Below are positions 1 to 10,048 of a DNA stretch of 17,877 nt, in pieces (within the stretch, counting starts at the first letter, position 1; each line of letters begins with the position of its first letter). A program made the translations under genes and the position numbers. A model generated the notes under the pieces. That model was not told the DNA's origin. It did no database searches and saw only the letters and a list, made by a program, of their open reading frames with translations. The DNA is taken from assembly GCA_025529335.1 (NCBI GenBank), contig JAMYHX010000678.1, positions 1 to 17,877 of the forward strand. Reading direction: 5' to 3'. The stretch comes from Rhizopus sp. PT2906 (taxonomy: Eukaryota > Mucoromycota > Mucoromycetes > Mucorales > Rhizopodaceae).

Positions 1-1124
1 AGTTGTCCTTGGTGCCAAGATCAAGCAACTTAAAGATAGATTTAAATCTCTGCTGACGATAGATGAACGCGAAAGTACGTGGCACGATATGAAATGCTTG
101 AAAGAGGAAGATAATCAATTGTCGCAGTTTTGTATCAAGCTTAAAACAGGACTTATATCGCAAAAAAAAATGGCTGTTCGATTTGATAAGGCGATTCAGG
201 AACAAGTGAAAAGAAGTGGACAAGAAAAAAAAATGATCCAATCAAAATCAACTACCAAGCAACTGGTGTCTTCAATGCTACAGATTGCCTGATTGATGGC
301 GCGAACGATTTCACTTTCTCCGGTACTGATAATGGATTAGTAAACTCGTCGATAAGCGTGCCTTTCACTTCTCAACGGTTCCAATTCCATATTCAACTGT
401 ACAATCGTTATCACGCCTTGCAAGAACCTGATGTTGATATAAAAGATGAAGAAACAGCTTGCTTGAATTTGCCACAGTCAAAAACCACCAATGCGAATGA
501 ATTGATATAAATTATATGCACAAGAAGAATAGAAAGCATCTAGGGCGGTTAAAGAAAAAGACATCTCAGGGAGAAGAAGTTTCTACTTTAGAAGCCAAGT
601 TGGAGAAAGCATCCTTATCAGCTAGCAGCAATGTTGAGGAATTTCAGCAGAATTATCGTGTTCATGAGGATTGTTCGAAAAAGTTGATAAGCTTTTATAG
701 CAGTTCAAGCAGAACCAACAGATTACGAAGCCTCGGGATCCAGAAAAAAATGTACTTGGACAAGATAATAGCACAAGAGCGAGAGTCCTTGACCAAAGCT
801 AACATTGGTGCAGATAAAAAGCAGCTACATGGTAAGCATGTCAACGTGTGCATTACAAACGAACATATGACATCACAAACATGTATATATCGCTACCAGA
901 AGCTTTGCCATCCAAAGGCTATGTTAATAAAGAAGAATAAACAAGTGTCACAAGAAATCAAGGGCGCCTTAATGTGCGTGAATTCAAAATGTGTGGCTGT
1001 GAAGTCCGGGAAATTAACCAAGTCTCGAGATGCGCTATCTTTGCTGGCAATCAGTTTGTCTGGTTTGACTCAGTGTTTAATAGGCTCTCCTCTTCTACCA
1101 TTCGCCCAACCTCAAATCAGTTAA
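1..1124 (+). pseudogene. Decayed TnpB/Fanzor-like RuvC nuclease gene (transposon relic)
   Basis: Three successive open segments in different frames read as one protein. Segment 1 is open from the left edge to 292. Segment 2 takes over near an A run (224-233) and continues to a stop at 507-509. Segment 3 runs 516-1124. Visible motifs: GTDNG at 322-336 (candidate RuvC-I Asp), TNE followed by TSQTC at 855-884 (candidate RuvC-II Glu and first zinc Cys), a Cys pair at 975 and 990, and SRD at 1023-1031 (candidate RuvC-III Asp). This order (D, E, zinc ribbon, D) is that of TnpB, OrfB and eukaryotic Fanzor proteins, and the C-terminal part resembles Fanzor-like proteins I recall from Mucorales. Damage: a frameshift, an internal stop, a second frame change, and Arg (CGC, 891-893) where the second zinc Cys is expected. 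The stretch before RuvC-II looks shortened. The 5' end lies outside the window. It could instead be a related lineage-specific RuvC family. Confidence 0.55.
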
Positions 1125-1379
1125 TTCAACACTGATACAGTCAACAAACTTTCATGGTCCTTCGTTTCTGCAAGAGATCACTTGACGAGCACGTTGTGCG
1201 CTCATACGATAGTAAGATTGATTTTTAAGCTTCATTCGATATTCTAATTTGGTCTTTCTTATAGGTCGTTCCTTGTGAAGGGTAATAGCATTTCAAATTT
1301 GTAATAATTATGTGACTTACATTTATTCCTGCGCATTTAAGCTTTTTGTGAATGAACCCCTCTTTTCTTTCTAATATCC
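1125..1379. other. Upstream region of THI6-type gene
   Basis: AT-rich spacer between the nuclease relic and the thiamine gene. It must hold the THI6 promoter, but I see no clear TATA box. I looked for the conserved CTGAGA core of the TPP riboswitch, which controls many fungal thiamine genes, and did not find it. A pyrimidine-rich stretch (about 1359-1372) lies just before the start codon. Confidence 0.5.
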
Positions 1380-3040
1380 ATGTCTATTAAAAAAATCGAT
1401 TATTCACTCTATCTCGTTACAGATCGCTCATTGGTCCCAGAAGGAAAGACCTTTCTTGGCCAAATAGAGCAAGCCCTTGAAGGAGGCACTACACTTGTTC
1501 AACTACGCGAGAAAGATACAGATACGGGACCATTTATTGAATTCGCGCTTAAAGTCAAAGAGCTTACTCGCCGTTTCGGTGTACCTTTAATTATTAACGA
1601 CCGTATTGATGTCGCATTAGCTGTTGATGCTGAAGGTGTACACATTGGACAAGATGACATGCCATTAGCACACGCACGCGCCATTTTGGGACCTAAGAAG
1701 ATTATTGGTGTTTCTTGTAACAACGAGAAAGAGGCAGAGGAAGCTATCCGAGGTGGAGCTGACTATCTTGGAATTGGCGCTGTCTGGTTCACGTCGACAA
1801 AAAAGTTGGTGAAGCAGCCCTTAGGGATCGAGGGCGTGCAGAGTAAGCTCAAAGAGATACATAAGAACATTACGACTTATTCTACATACAGGAATTCTTC
1901 GTTCTATTGAATCCAATCCAGTGCCAACAGTGGCTATAGGTGGTATCAACACAGATAATGCAGGAGAATTGATCAAAGGATCTCAAACGGGCTCCTTGTG
2001 CTTGGATGGTCTTGCTATTGTGTCTGCTATTATGGCAGCTGACGATCCTAAGGCTACATGTCAGCAATTTGCCGATATCATTCAGATATCTAAACAATCA
2101 TCCGTCAACAAAGACGTGACAGCAGAGGCAGTAATTAAATATGCTATTCAAGCCATGAAGAATATCAAGTCTAAAGGACCTATGGTTCATCACATCACTA
2201 GTACGTGTGAACTCTTGATGAAAACTTTCTGCTCATATGTTTAATAGATTACGTTGTTATTAATGATAATGCCAATGCTACTCTGGCTGTGGGTGCTTCA
2301 CCTATTATGTCAACCAACCGTTCTGAAGTGGAAGATCTTGCTAAAGTAAACGGCGCCATGCTGCTGAATATGGGGACTTTGAATGATATTGACACGATGA
2401 TCTTGGCAGCACAAGCCAATACACGACATGGTAATCCAGTCGTGTTAGACCCTGTTGGCTGTGGAGCAACTAGTTTCAGAAAACAAACACTAGCACGGTT
2501 TTTAGATGAATGTAAGCTGACGGTAATTAAGGGAAATGCAGGTGAAATACTTTCTATGGCGGGTGCTGGAGGTAAATCTAGAGGTGTGGACTCAGTTGGG
2601 ACATATGAAGAGCAAAGGATTATAGATGCTGTCAAGTATCTTGCAAGGCAACACGGTACGAACAATCATAAACTGGGAATGCCTAGAAATAACAAATTGA
2701 ACTAGACTGCATCATTGGATTAACTGGACCAACAGATTATGTATCTGATGGTGATCGAGTGATCGCGATTGATAATGGGCACCGTTATCTACCACTGATC
2801 ACAGGTAGTGGATGTATGGTGTCGTCTGTAGTAGCCTGTTTTGTAGCTGCAAACAGAGACGACTATCTCTTGGCTACTGTTGCAGGTATACTTACAGTTA
2901 CCATTGCTTCAGAGATCGCTAGTGAGCGAGAGTACGTGAATGGACCGGGAACCTTCCGTGCGGCTTTAATTGATGAGCTTTTTAATCTTACAAATTCACC
3001 CGAGATTATCAGACAGTACGCTAAGATTAGAATTATTTAA
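1380..3040 (+). CDS. THI6: Bifunctional thiamine-phosphate synthase / hydroxyethylthiazole kinase
   Basis: Exons 1380-1842, 1892-2200, 2248-2655 and 2706-3040 join in frame to 504 residues; introns are 47-50 nt with GT-AG ends. The N-terminal half is a ThiE/TenI barrel that joins HMP-PP and thiazole phosphate to thiamine phosphate: QLREKD at 41-46, NDRIDVALA at 73-81, GVHIGQDD at 86-93, TSTKK at 138-142, then a TVAIGGINTDN phosphate-binding loop. The C-terminal half is a ThiM-type kinase that phosphorylates the thiazole alcohol: HHITN near 254-258, VLDPVGCGAT near 323-332, VIKGNAGE near 350-357, and a GSGCM anion-hole segment near 410-420 with the usual Cys. Fusion of the two enzymes is the normal fungal THI6 arrangement, and length and order match yeast THI6. 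No damage seen. The stop lies 40 nt from the stop of the convergent dehydrogenase gene. Confidence 0.95.
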
Positions 3041-3062
3041 GATCTTTTTTCCTATTTTTATA

Positions 3063-3068
3063 AATAAA
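3063..3068 (+). terminator. Polyadenylation signal AATAAA of the THI6-type gene
   Basis: AATAAA lies 22 nt after the stop codon and before the stop codon of the convergent gene, so the two transcripts probably overlap at their 3' ends. Confidence 0.5.
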
Positions 3069-3080
3069 GAGTTGAAACAA

Positions 3081-4064
3081 TTATAATTTTCCAAGTCGAC
3101 TGGCACCGTCGATACGAATGATTTCACCACTCAAGAATCCATTTTCGATAATGTGACAAGCGAGCAAGGCAAATTCATGAGGACGACCCATACGTTCAGG
3201 GAAAATGGCGTCTCTGATAATCTTTGCTTTAGCAGCTTCATTCATCATGGCTGTCATGTTCGTTTCTATTGATACAGGTTAGTTTAGAGTAAATCTATTT
3301 AATTAAACATTACCAAAAATACCAGGAGCAATTGTCATGACGCGAATACCAGCAGGCGCCAAATCACGGCTCATGGGCAATGTCATGGAAGCGACACCTC
3401 CCTTGGATGCAGAATAAGCGACTTGTCCAGTTTGACCATCTTGATAAGCTACAGAGGCTGTATTGATAATCACACCACGTTCACCATCGTTAGTATATGG
3501 ATCTTGGTTGGCCATGACTTGAGCCACTTGTTTACATACATTAAATGTGCCGATCAAATTGACGCGGACAGTAAATTCGAAAAGATCCAAAGTCATCGTA
3601 TGGGATGATTTTCCTCGTCTAGCAGTTTTGGCCGCAGTAGCAACACCTCCACAGTTAATTACACCTGCAATACGACCAAATGTGTTGATTGTCTTTTCTA
3701 TAGCATTACGAACAGCTTCTTCCGAAGTTACATCCACTTTTCCAGCAGCAAGTGCAGTCGATCCTAATTCTTTAGCAAGTTCCTCACTATAAATGTACAT
3801 ATTTCTTAAAAAAGGGAATAATTAATATAAACATATACGTACGCTCTTTCATCGTTCAAGTCAAAAATCTAAATGGTTTAAGTCTCCTTTTTTTTTTTTT
3901 TTTGCTTTAACTTACAGCAACATTAGCTCCACGCTTAATCAACTCACGAACAGTTGCTTCACCAAGACCACTAGCACTAATATTTATTAAATATTAGAGC
4001 CTTCATTCTTCTTTTCTATTATTTACCCTCCAGTAACAATAAAAGTATTTTCTTTAATTTGCAT
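3081..4064 (-). CDS. Short-chain dehydrogenase, 3-hydroxyacyl-CoA dehydrogenase type 2 (HSD10-like)
   Basis: On the minus strand, exons 4064-4027, 3976-3916, 3868-3843, 3786-3314 and 3265-3081 join in frame to 260 residues, close to human HSD17B10 (261). The start at 4064 begins a short first exon that runs into the NAD-binding motif TGGASGLG, split by intron 1. Next come FDLND (end of beta-2, an aspartate favouring NAD over NADP), NCGG in place of the more common NNAG, the catalytic Ser of NTAS, and the YSASK pair. The C-terminal part has APGIFETNM and the substrate-lid region. This family oxidises 2-methyl-3-hydroxyacyl-CoA in isoleucine and fatty-acid breakdown, usually in mitochondria. 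An internal Met at 3800 lies inside intron sequence and is not the start. Introns are 47-56 nt; intron 2 holds a long A run on the coding strand. It diverges from the DHA1 transporter gene. Confidence 0.9.
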
Positions 4065-4331
4065 CTTTGAGATCAAGGAAGAGGGGGGAAGAAAAGTGTA
4101 ATGTGAAAATAATTGATAAATGTCCAATTTATGCTGACAAAGAGTTACACAGGAACATTTGAAGAAAATACAGTGAAGATATACAGTCAATAAGGCCAAG
4201 ATTGTGGTTCTATCTACCGGTAAATTTTACTATTATACTTTTGTTTCTGTTCCCCCCTTTTAGGATTTTTATCATTGATATAAAAACCACTATCAAATGT
4301 ACTTTTATTCTTCTTCTTTTCGAAATCCTTC
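4065..4331. promoter_or_regulatory. Divergent promoter between dehydrogenase and DHA1 transporter
   Basis: 267 bp separate two divergent start codons. On the plus side a TATA-like TATAAAAA sits at 4279-4286, 46 nt before the transporter ATG, followed by a pyrimidine-rich leader (4304-4320). I see no clear TATA on the minus side. No other conserved site is recognised. Confidence 0.45.
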
Positions 4332-6378
4332 ATGGCAGCAAATTCTCCGTGTGAAAAGGAACTTGCGGCGGATAATTCTTTTTTGGTCATGGCACGTACT
4401 GTAGACCATACCGACTCATCTGTAACACTACAGGAAACAAATCATAGCGATACGACAGCAACATATGAGCCAGTATACTCTGTGTTTACGAAAAATGCTA
4501 AAGTAGCCATAACAGCTACCGTATCATTATCAGCATTTTTTTCTCCATTTTCTACCAACATTTACTTTCCTGCTTTGCATATCATACAGCGAGTAAGCAG
4601 TATTGTGTGTATTATATACTTACTTATTTATTTTTGAATAAAAAAGGATCTGCACACAACAGAGCAGCTGATCAGTTTAACCGTGACGATGTACATGATA
4701 CTCCAAGGCATATCTCCCTCCTTTTGGGGCGCCATGGCTGATACCTGGGGAAGACGACCAGTTTATATAGCAACTTTTCTGGTCTATTCCTTGGCATCCG
4801 CTGGTGCGGGTTGTGCCCAGAATTATCCAGGATTACTCATCATGCGCATGCTTCAAGCAGTAGGCTCCAGTTCGGCTATTGCAGTTGGAGCTGGTACGAT
4901 TGGTAAGAAACAGAGAATATCTTGTTATTTTTTATCATCCTAGTCTTTTTTTAATATTGATTCTAATTTGTTTAGGTGATATATCTACACCTGCAGAAAG
5001 AGGAGGGTACATGGGCGTCTATTCTATGCTCACTCAGCTTGGACCACTGTTGGGTCCTTTCCTTGGTAAGTACATAGGCTTGTCAACAGAGAGATACTGA
5101 TTATTGAATATAGGTGGATTGATCAGTCAAACGTTAGGATGGAGGTAATTGGTGATAAATCAAGTCGAGATGAGAATTTGATAATAATAATTATATTAAT
5201 TATAATAATAATAATATATACTATAGATGGATATTCTGGATCTTAGCTATCATGTCTATTCTCCTATGGATTGTCCTAGTTATCTTTCTACCTGAAACAT
5301 TGAGATCACTCGTCGGTGATGGTTCGGGATTTGCAAATCCTACCCTTCTACAATACTGGAGAAGATCATTTAGAAAGCAAGAGCATGACGGACTGAGTAC
5401 GACTTCTCGATTTGATTCAGCTACAGTTGTCTGTAAAGACCATTCAGAGCTCAGCCTGTCATTACCAAGTACTATCAATTGTATGCCTATCAAGGATGAC
5501 TTTAAAGTGGAACATACAGAGAATGCAAAAAAGAAAAATCGATTTCCTAATGTATTCCAATCATTGACTTATCTGAAAGAAAAAGACATTGCCGTGTTAC
5601 TCTTTTACAATGCATTGCAATATGGTGCAATCTACAGTATGCTCACGAGTTTAACCAAGCTCTTTACAGAAACATATCAATTAAATACACTTCAGATCGG
5701 CTTGTGTTATTTATCTAGTGGCTTTGGCTCATCTTTAGGTTCATTTAGCTCTGGAAGATTACTGAACTGGCAGTTTAATAGATATTCCAGATCATACTTA
5801 TCTACCAAAGGTGAAGGATCGAGGTATGTTTTGATATATTGCAAAAACAGCCATCATTAATCTATTTTTAGATCTATCAATAGGAAGAACCTTGATCCTG
5901 AGTTTCCTATCGAAGCTACCCGCCTTAATCTAACCTGGATCTGGGGTATCGCCTTTAGTTTATTTACATCAGCCTATGGATGGTGCTTACAACTCAAAGT
6001 GAATATTGCAGTGCCACTTACCATGACTTTCTTTAGTAAGTCTTTTTTTTTTCAAAAATTTTTACAACAGTCTAACGGTTTGTATTAGTGGCATACACTT
6101 CGTCTTCTACATTTTGTGCCATCAATACACTTTTAGTGGACTTGTTTCCAAATAACTCAGCAGCAATTATAGCTTCAAATAACTTTACACGATGTATTCT
6201 AGGTGCCTTTGTGGTATTTTGCGTCAATCCAGGAGTTGAATTCATGGGCATAGGGTGGTTCTTCACCACTGTGTCCCTCATTGTATTTGTATCAAGAGCA
6301 ATTCTTATTGTGGAGCTAAAGTATGGTCCAAAATGGAGATTACAGCGAATCGAACGCAGTAAGGCCTCGCTCTCCTAA
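4332..6378 (+). CDS. MFS drug:H+ antiporter, DHA1 family (Qdr-like)
   Basis: Seven exons (4332-4592, 4647-4902, 4976-5065, 5114-5144, 5227-5823, 5872-6035, 6089-6378) join in frame to 562 residues; introns are 48-82 nt. A hydrophilic N-terminus of about 55 residues is followed by TM1, which starts near KVAITATVSLSAFFSPFSTN. Motif A reads GAMADTWGRRPVY in the loop after TM2. Motif C is in TM5 (GPLLGPFLGG), followed by LGWRWIFWI in TM6. The long central loop begins LPETLRSLVGDGS, a signature I associate with the yeast and Candida Qdr/Aqr branch of 12-TM proton antiporters, and continues through about 80 polar residues. These proteins export drugs, polyamines or organic acids from the plasma membrane; the substrate here is unknown. 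The very short exon 4 (31 nt) is supported by the continuous reading GGLISQTLGWRW. No lesion seen. Confidence 0.88.
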
Positions 6379-6395
6379 GTTTGTGTGTACTTTTC

Positions 6396-6401
6396 AATAA
6401 A
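6396..6401 (+). terminator. Polyadenylation signal AATAAA after the DHA1 gene
   Basis: AATAAA is found 17 nt past the transporter stop codon. Confidence 0.45.
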
Positions 6402-6510
6402 ACAAGATTTAGCGCAGAATAATGTTATGTAAATATTTAATATGTTGATACTTCCATTGGCCAGATAAATAAAAGCCTTTTACCAAAATCATCCCCTGAG
6501 ATCAAGCTAA

Positions 6511-6570
6511 TCTAGTCTAGTCTAGTAGTAATAGTAATAGTAATAGTAATAGTAGCAGTAGCAGTAGTAG
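6511..6570 (+). repeat. Microsatellite (TCTAG)3 followed by TAG/TAA/CAG triplets
   Basis: Three copies of TCTAG (6511-6525) run into about 45 bp of AGT-family triplets (TAG, TAA, CAG). It lies in the 424-bp spacer between the DHA1 transporter and the O-methyltransferase gene and is not in a coding frame. Confidence 0.85.
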
Positions 6571-6709
6571 TTTGGATAGAAACTAGAATGGTAGCATATT
6601 TTTCATAACCAGCATGCTATAATTAGTCCAGGATTCTCATCATTTATCCTTGATCTAACCTTTGACATCCTTTGGAAAAAGAGGAAAGCGAATAGGGAAA
6701 AGGAATTGA

Positions 6710-6718
6710 TATAAAAAA
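6710..6718 (+). promoter_or_regulatory. TATA box of the O-methyltransferase gene
   Basis: TATAAAAAA lies 84 nt before the ATG and is followed by a T-rich tract (about 6737-6760), a common fungal core-promoter arrangement. Confidence 0.45.
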
Positions 6719-6802
6719 GGTGGTGTATGATTTGGACTTGTTTTGTCTTTTCTTTTTATACGACTACGCTCTCGCATATTTGTTGTTATTTCAGCCAAAT
6801 AA

Positions 6803-7762
6803 ATGAATAACTTAAAATATCTAAGTAAAAGGTTCAGAATTGAATCCTATCCTTTGCCTATTTTGAAGCGTTGGCATTCAACAGAGATGATGTTGAATAC
6901 AGTTAGTGATCAAGATGGCCGATTGAGATTAGAAGAAGAGAGCTACTCAACCAAAGTTAGTTCACCCATCGAGGAACCTTATGGAAGTGTATTAAAGTCG
7001 CTTGCTGAAAGAACAGCAAAGGAACTACCTAACGGACACATGATGGTGAGTGAACTTCAAGGCAGATTACTTCATCAGCTGGTAAAGTTACTTCGTCCAA
7101 GACGCGTGTTAGAAATAGGAGGCTTTACAGGATATTCAGCTATTGCCATGGGTTCAGGATTGGGACATGATGCCAAATTGTTGTCATTGGAGTTGGAGAA
7201 TAAACATATAAAGATAGCACAAAAACATGTTGAGATGGCAAAGCTTCAAGATAAAATTCAATTTCGAGAAGGACCAGCAAGTGACAGGTAATAAGAGAAC
7301 AAAGCACGTGTGTAGGACTAACGATAGCGGTATAACTGAAGTATTGTTGCACTTGTAAACCAGCTTCCCGGTTTGAAGTATGATTTTATATTCTTAGGTA
7401 AGCTACCTCCGGAAGAAGCACTGTAATAAATGCTAACTTAACAATAGATGCTGATAAGGGAAGATACATTGACTATTATGAGCAAATATTGGAATATGAT
7501 TTATTATCAACCCATGGCTTACTCTGTGTTGACAATGGTAAATGATGGGAAATAGTCGGGAAGGGCTGGTTTATGTTCTCACCTTTTTCGTATAGTTTTA
7601 TTCTTTGGGCAAGTACACAAGACAAATAGTCAGGCATCAAAGAATATTAAGAAAACAGCAGCCAAGATAAGAGATTTTAATGAACACGTCATTAAAGACT
7701 CAAGAACAGAAGTAATCGTTTTACCATTGTTTGATGGTATCTCGTTTATTCGGAAGAAGTAA
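6803..7762 (+). pseudogene. Class I O-methyltransferase (caffeoyl-CoA OMT type), catalytic region damaged
   Basis: Exon 1 (from 6803) encodes a basic leader (MNNLKYLSKRFRIESY, then LKRWHS) that looks like a mitochondrial presequence. The methyltransferase fold follows: LEIGGFTGYSAIAM (SAM motif I, residues about 101-114), LLSLELE (motif II acid) and QFREGPAS. After an intron ending at 7397, KLPPEEAL is read at 7400-7423, then a stop at 7424. Further on, DADKGRYIDYYEQIL (the D from a split codon) to LCVDN is open at 7448-7537. After a 58-nt intron (7538-7595), LFFGQVHK runs to the C-terminal SFIRKK and the stop at 7760-7762. In this family about six residues of the type FDxIFI come directly before DADKG; here they are missing, and only 25 nt with splice-like ends (7423-7447) lie between. 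The flanks cannot be joined in frame, so the gene appears broken, unless this is an assembly error. The donor of intron 1 is uncertain: 7281 keeps frame; 7288 has the better consensus but gives a stop. Confidence 0.7.
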
Positions 7763-8063
7763 GCAAGACTGGTTTCACAATAAATAGCCTTTTTTGCTTT
7801 TTTTGTAACTTTTTAACGGTTTATGGTTATTTTTAAAAAAAGGGAAAATATTTTCCAGGTCATTACTGTGTTTTACCCCGCATCGTTGTGATCTCGGACA
7901 ATGAAACCCAATCTGACCTATTCTTGACTCATGCAGTACTCTCTCTCACTATTTGTTTGTGCGCGTGTGCCAGTTCATTTGATTTTGATTATAAATATCT
8001 TTCTTTTTTTTTTCGTCTTGTTGTTTTTGTTCTTTTCATTGTTTTTGTTTTCTTTACTCTCCA
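7763..8063. promoter_or_regulatory. Upstream region of the Dal5-like transporter, with TATA box
   Basis: AT-rich spacer. TATAAATA at 7990-7997 lies 67 nt before the transporter ATG and is followed by a long pyrimidine-rich leader (about 7998-8062). Nothing else is recognised. Confidence 0.45.
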
Positions 8064-9994
8064 ATGTCTTCTCCAAAGAATACTTCTCCTCCAGCTTCAA
8101 TCACCGAAAAGGAAGCATCAAAGGATGAAGCAAATAACAATAAAGATCTTATTGTTGAACTGGAAAACTTATCCAAAGAAAAAGATGGCCTTACAAGGGC
8201 TTTGGTCAGGTAAATATATATACATATATATGTATATATAAATCTATTCATTCATCTCGATCTCATCTCTCTTTACATTATTATCAGAAAATTAGACAGA
8301 CGTATTTTACCTCTCTTGTGTACACTATATCTTTTAAGTTATATAGACAGGTAACATATTATTATCATAGTGTCATAATTCTAACGTATTTTATATAGAT
8401 CAAACATCGGTAATGCCAAATTAGGTGGCCTGGAGGAAGACTTGAATTTATCAAAATCACAATATCAGTGGTCTTTGTCTATCTTTTATTTCTCTTATGT
8501 CATTTTCGATTTGCCTTCAAACATCATCATGAGGCGCTGGCGTCCTTCGTATTGGCTAGGCATCCTTATGTTGTAAGTAATAAGTAGTGTTCTAAACATG
8601 ACTAATGACATATATCTCTATAAGCTTCTGGGGCACAGTCGCAACTGCTATGGCTGCTAGTAAAAACTTTGCCTCCATCGCAAGCGCTCGGTTTTTCATT
8701 GGTCTATTCGAAGCAGGTAAACAAAGGCTTTCAAGGGTTTCAGCGTGGAAATAACTCTTGTAGGTTTTTTTCCTGGTGTGATTTATTTTATGTCATTGTG
8801 GTACACAAGACAGGAGTATGGTCGTAGAATTAGTTTCTTTTGGTCCTTTAGCTCGCTTGCAGGTGCATTTGGTGGACTGATTGCTTATGGTATTAGTCAA
8901 ATCTCTGATGATCGCTTAAAGACTTGGCAATGGTAAATCATGACTTCTTATTTTTTTCATTTTAATTAACTTGTCTCAATCAGGTTGTTTATTATCGAAG
9001 GTATTCCAACTGTCATCTTGGCTGTGTTCACCGCTTGGTATTTACCAAATGAGCCTGAAAATGCCAAGTTTTTAACCAAAGAAGAACGTGAATTTGCTAC
9101 TACTAGACTTGCTGAAGATGCAGGTGCTTCACATAATCATTCGTGGTCGTGGGCTCAAGTCGCATCCGTTTTTACAGATTGGAAAACGTATATATTTATG
9201 GCTGTTTACATCACAGGCACCAGTGCCCTTCAAGGAGTCACCCTATTCTTACCTTCTATCGTGTCTGGTCTAGGCACATGGTCCACTCCTGTGTCACAGG
9301 CATTGACAACGCCCCCCTACTTTCTTGCTTTTTTGGTTACGGTTGCTGTCGGTTGGAGCTCAGGTAATATGATAACGGTAGCAGTTGATGAATCAGTTCC
9401 TAATGTCGCTTAGATCGCTATTTTGAACGTGCTTATCATATGTTGGCCACGAACACTGTAGCACTTCTTGGTTTCTTACTGCTCATGTTCCTACCTGCGT
9501 CTAATGTGGCTGGAAACTATATTGCTGCATGTATTGTCACTGTAGGTGTCTATGCTAATGTTGCTGTGAAAGTAGCATGGTTTAATAATAACTTGTAAGT
9601 CACCTTTACGGTTCACTTTAACATTAAGCTTACTCTACAATATATAGTGGTGGTCTAACTCGTCGAGCTGTTGCTTCTGCCGCTATTGTCTCTGTAGGTA
9701 CTATTGGCGGAGCTATTGGTGGCCAAATATATTATGGTAAGCATCATATACAACATATAAAGGTATGTGACTAAGTCATAAATAGATCCTCCAAAGTACT
9801 TTGGTGGTAACTGCATCGCATTTGGATGTATGGCAGCTCAAACTGTCCTCGTAATCATACTTCGAATCTTGTTAGCCCGTGAAAACAAGCGAAGGACTTT
9901 CTTGACAGATTCACAAAAAGAACAAGAGATTGAAAAGTATGGGGGTTATGACTTGGTTGGTGATCGTCATCCTTCTTTCAGATATGTCTTGTAA
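8064..9994 (+). CDS. MFS transporter, Dal5 / anion:cation symporter family
   Basis: Nine exons (8064-8209, 8288-8350, 8399-8572, 8625-8716, 8764-8932, 8984-9363, 9414-9594, 9648-9736, 9786-9994) join in frame to 500 residues; introns are 47-78 nt. The start at 8064 opens a polar, Lys/Glu-rich N-terminus. Then come LDRRILPLLCTLYLLSYIDR and SNIGNAKL (the ACS-family TM1 signature), LPSNIIMRR, ARFFIGLFEAGFFPG, MSLWYTRQEYGRRI, WQWLFIIEG and AWYLPNEPENAKFLT ahead of the central loop. The tail ends with a polar stretch (KYGGYDLVGDRHPSF). Yeast relatives carry allantoate, nicotinate, pantothenate, biotin and, for Thi73, possibly thiamine-related substrates, so the substrate cannot be assigned from family alone. 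Twelve membrane spans are expected. No lesion seen. The first intron contains an AT dinucleotide tract (8214-8240). Confidence 0.9.
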
Positions 9995-10048
9995 AAAAAT
10001 TGTATTTTTAATTTATAAATGCCACTTTTTTTTTAACTTGTATCATAA

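Noticed and set aside
1125..1842. TPP riboswitch in the leader or first intron of the thiamine gene
   Set aside because: Expected from fungal thiamine genes, but the conserved CTGAGA core is absent and the leader has no suitable intron or hairpin pattern that I can see.
2249..2665. 138-codon minus-strand open frame opposite the thiazole kinase exon
   Set aside because: Exact shadow of exon 3 of the THI6-type gene, which has clear kinase motifs on the plus strand.
3423..3792. Plus-strand open frames opposite the dehydrogenase
   Set aside because: Shadows of the long exon 4 of the HSD10-like gene; no family features of their own.
6511..6570. CRISPR-like or structured repeat array
   Set aside because: Only simple triplet and pentamer repeats without spacers; an ordinary microsatellite.
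7888..8241. 117-codon plus-strand open frame rich in Phe, Leu and Val
   Set aside because: It covers the pyrimidine-rich promoter and leader of the Dal5-like gene and runs in a different frame from its first exon; the hydrophobic residues come from T runs.
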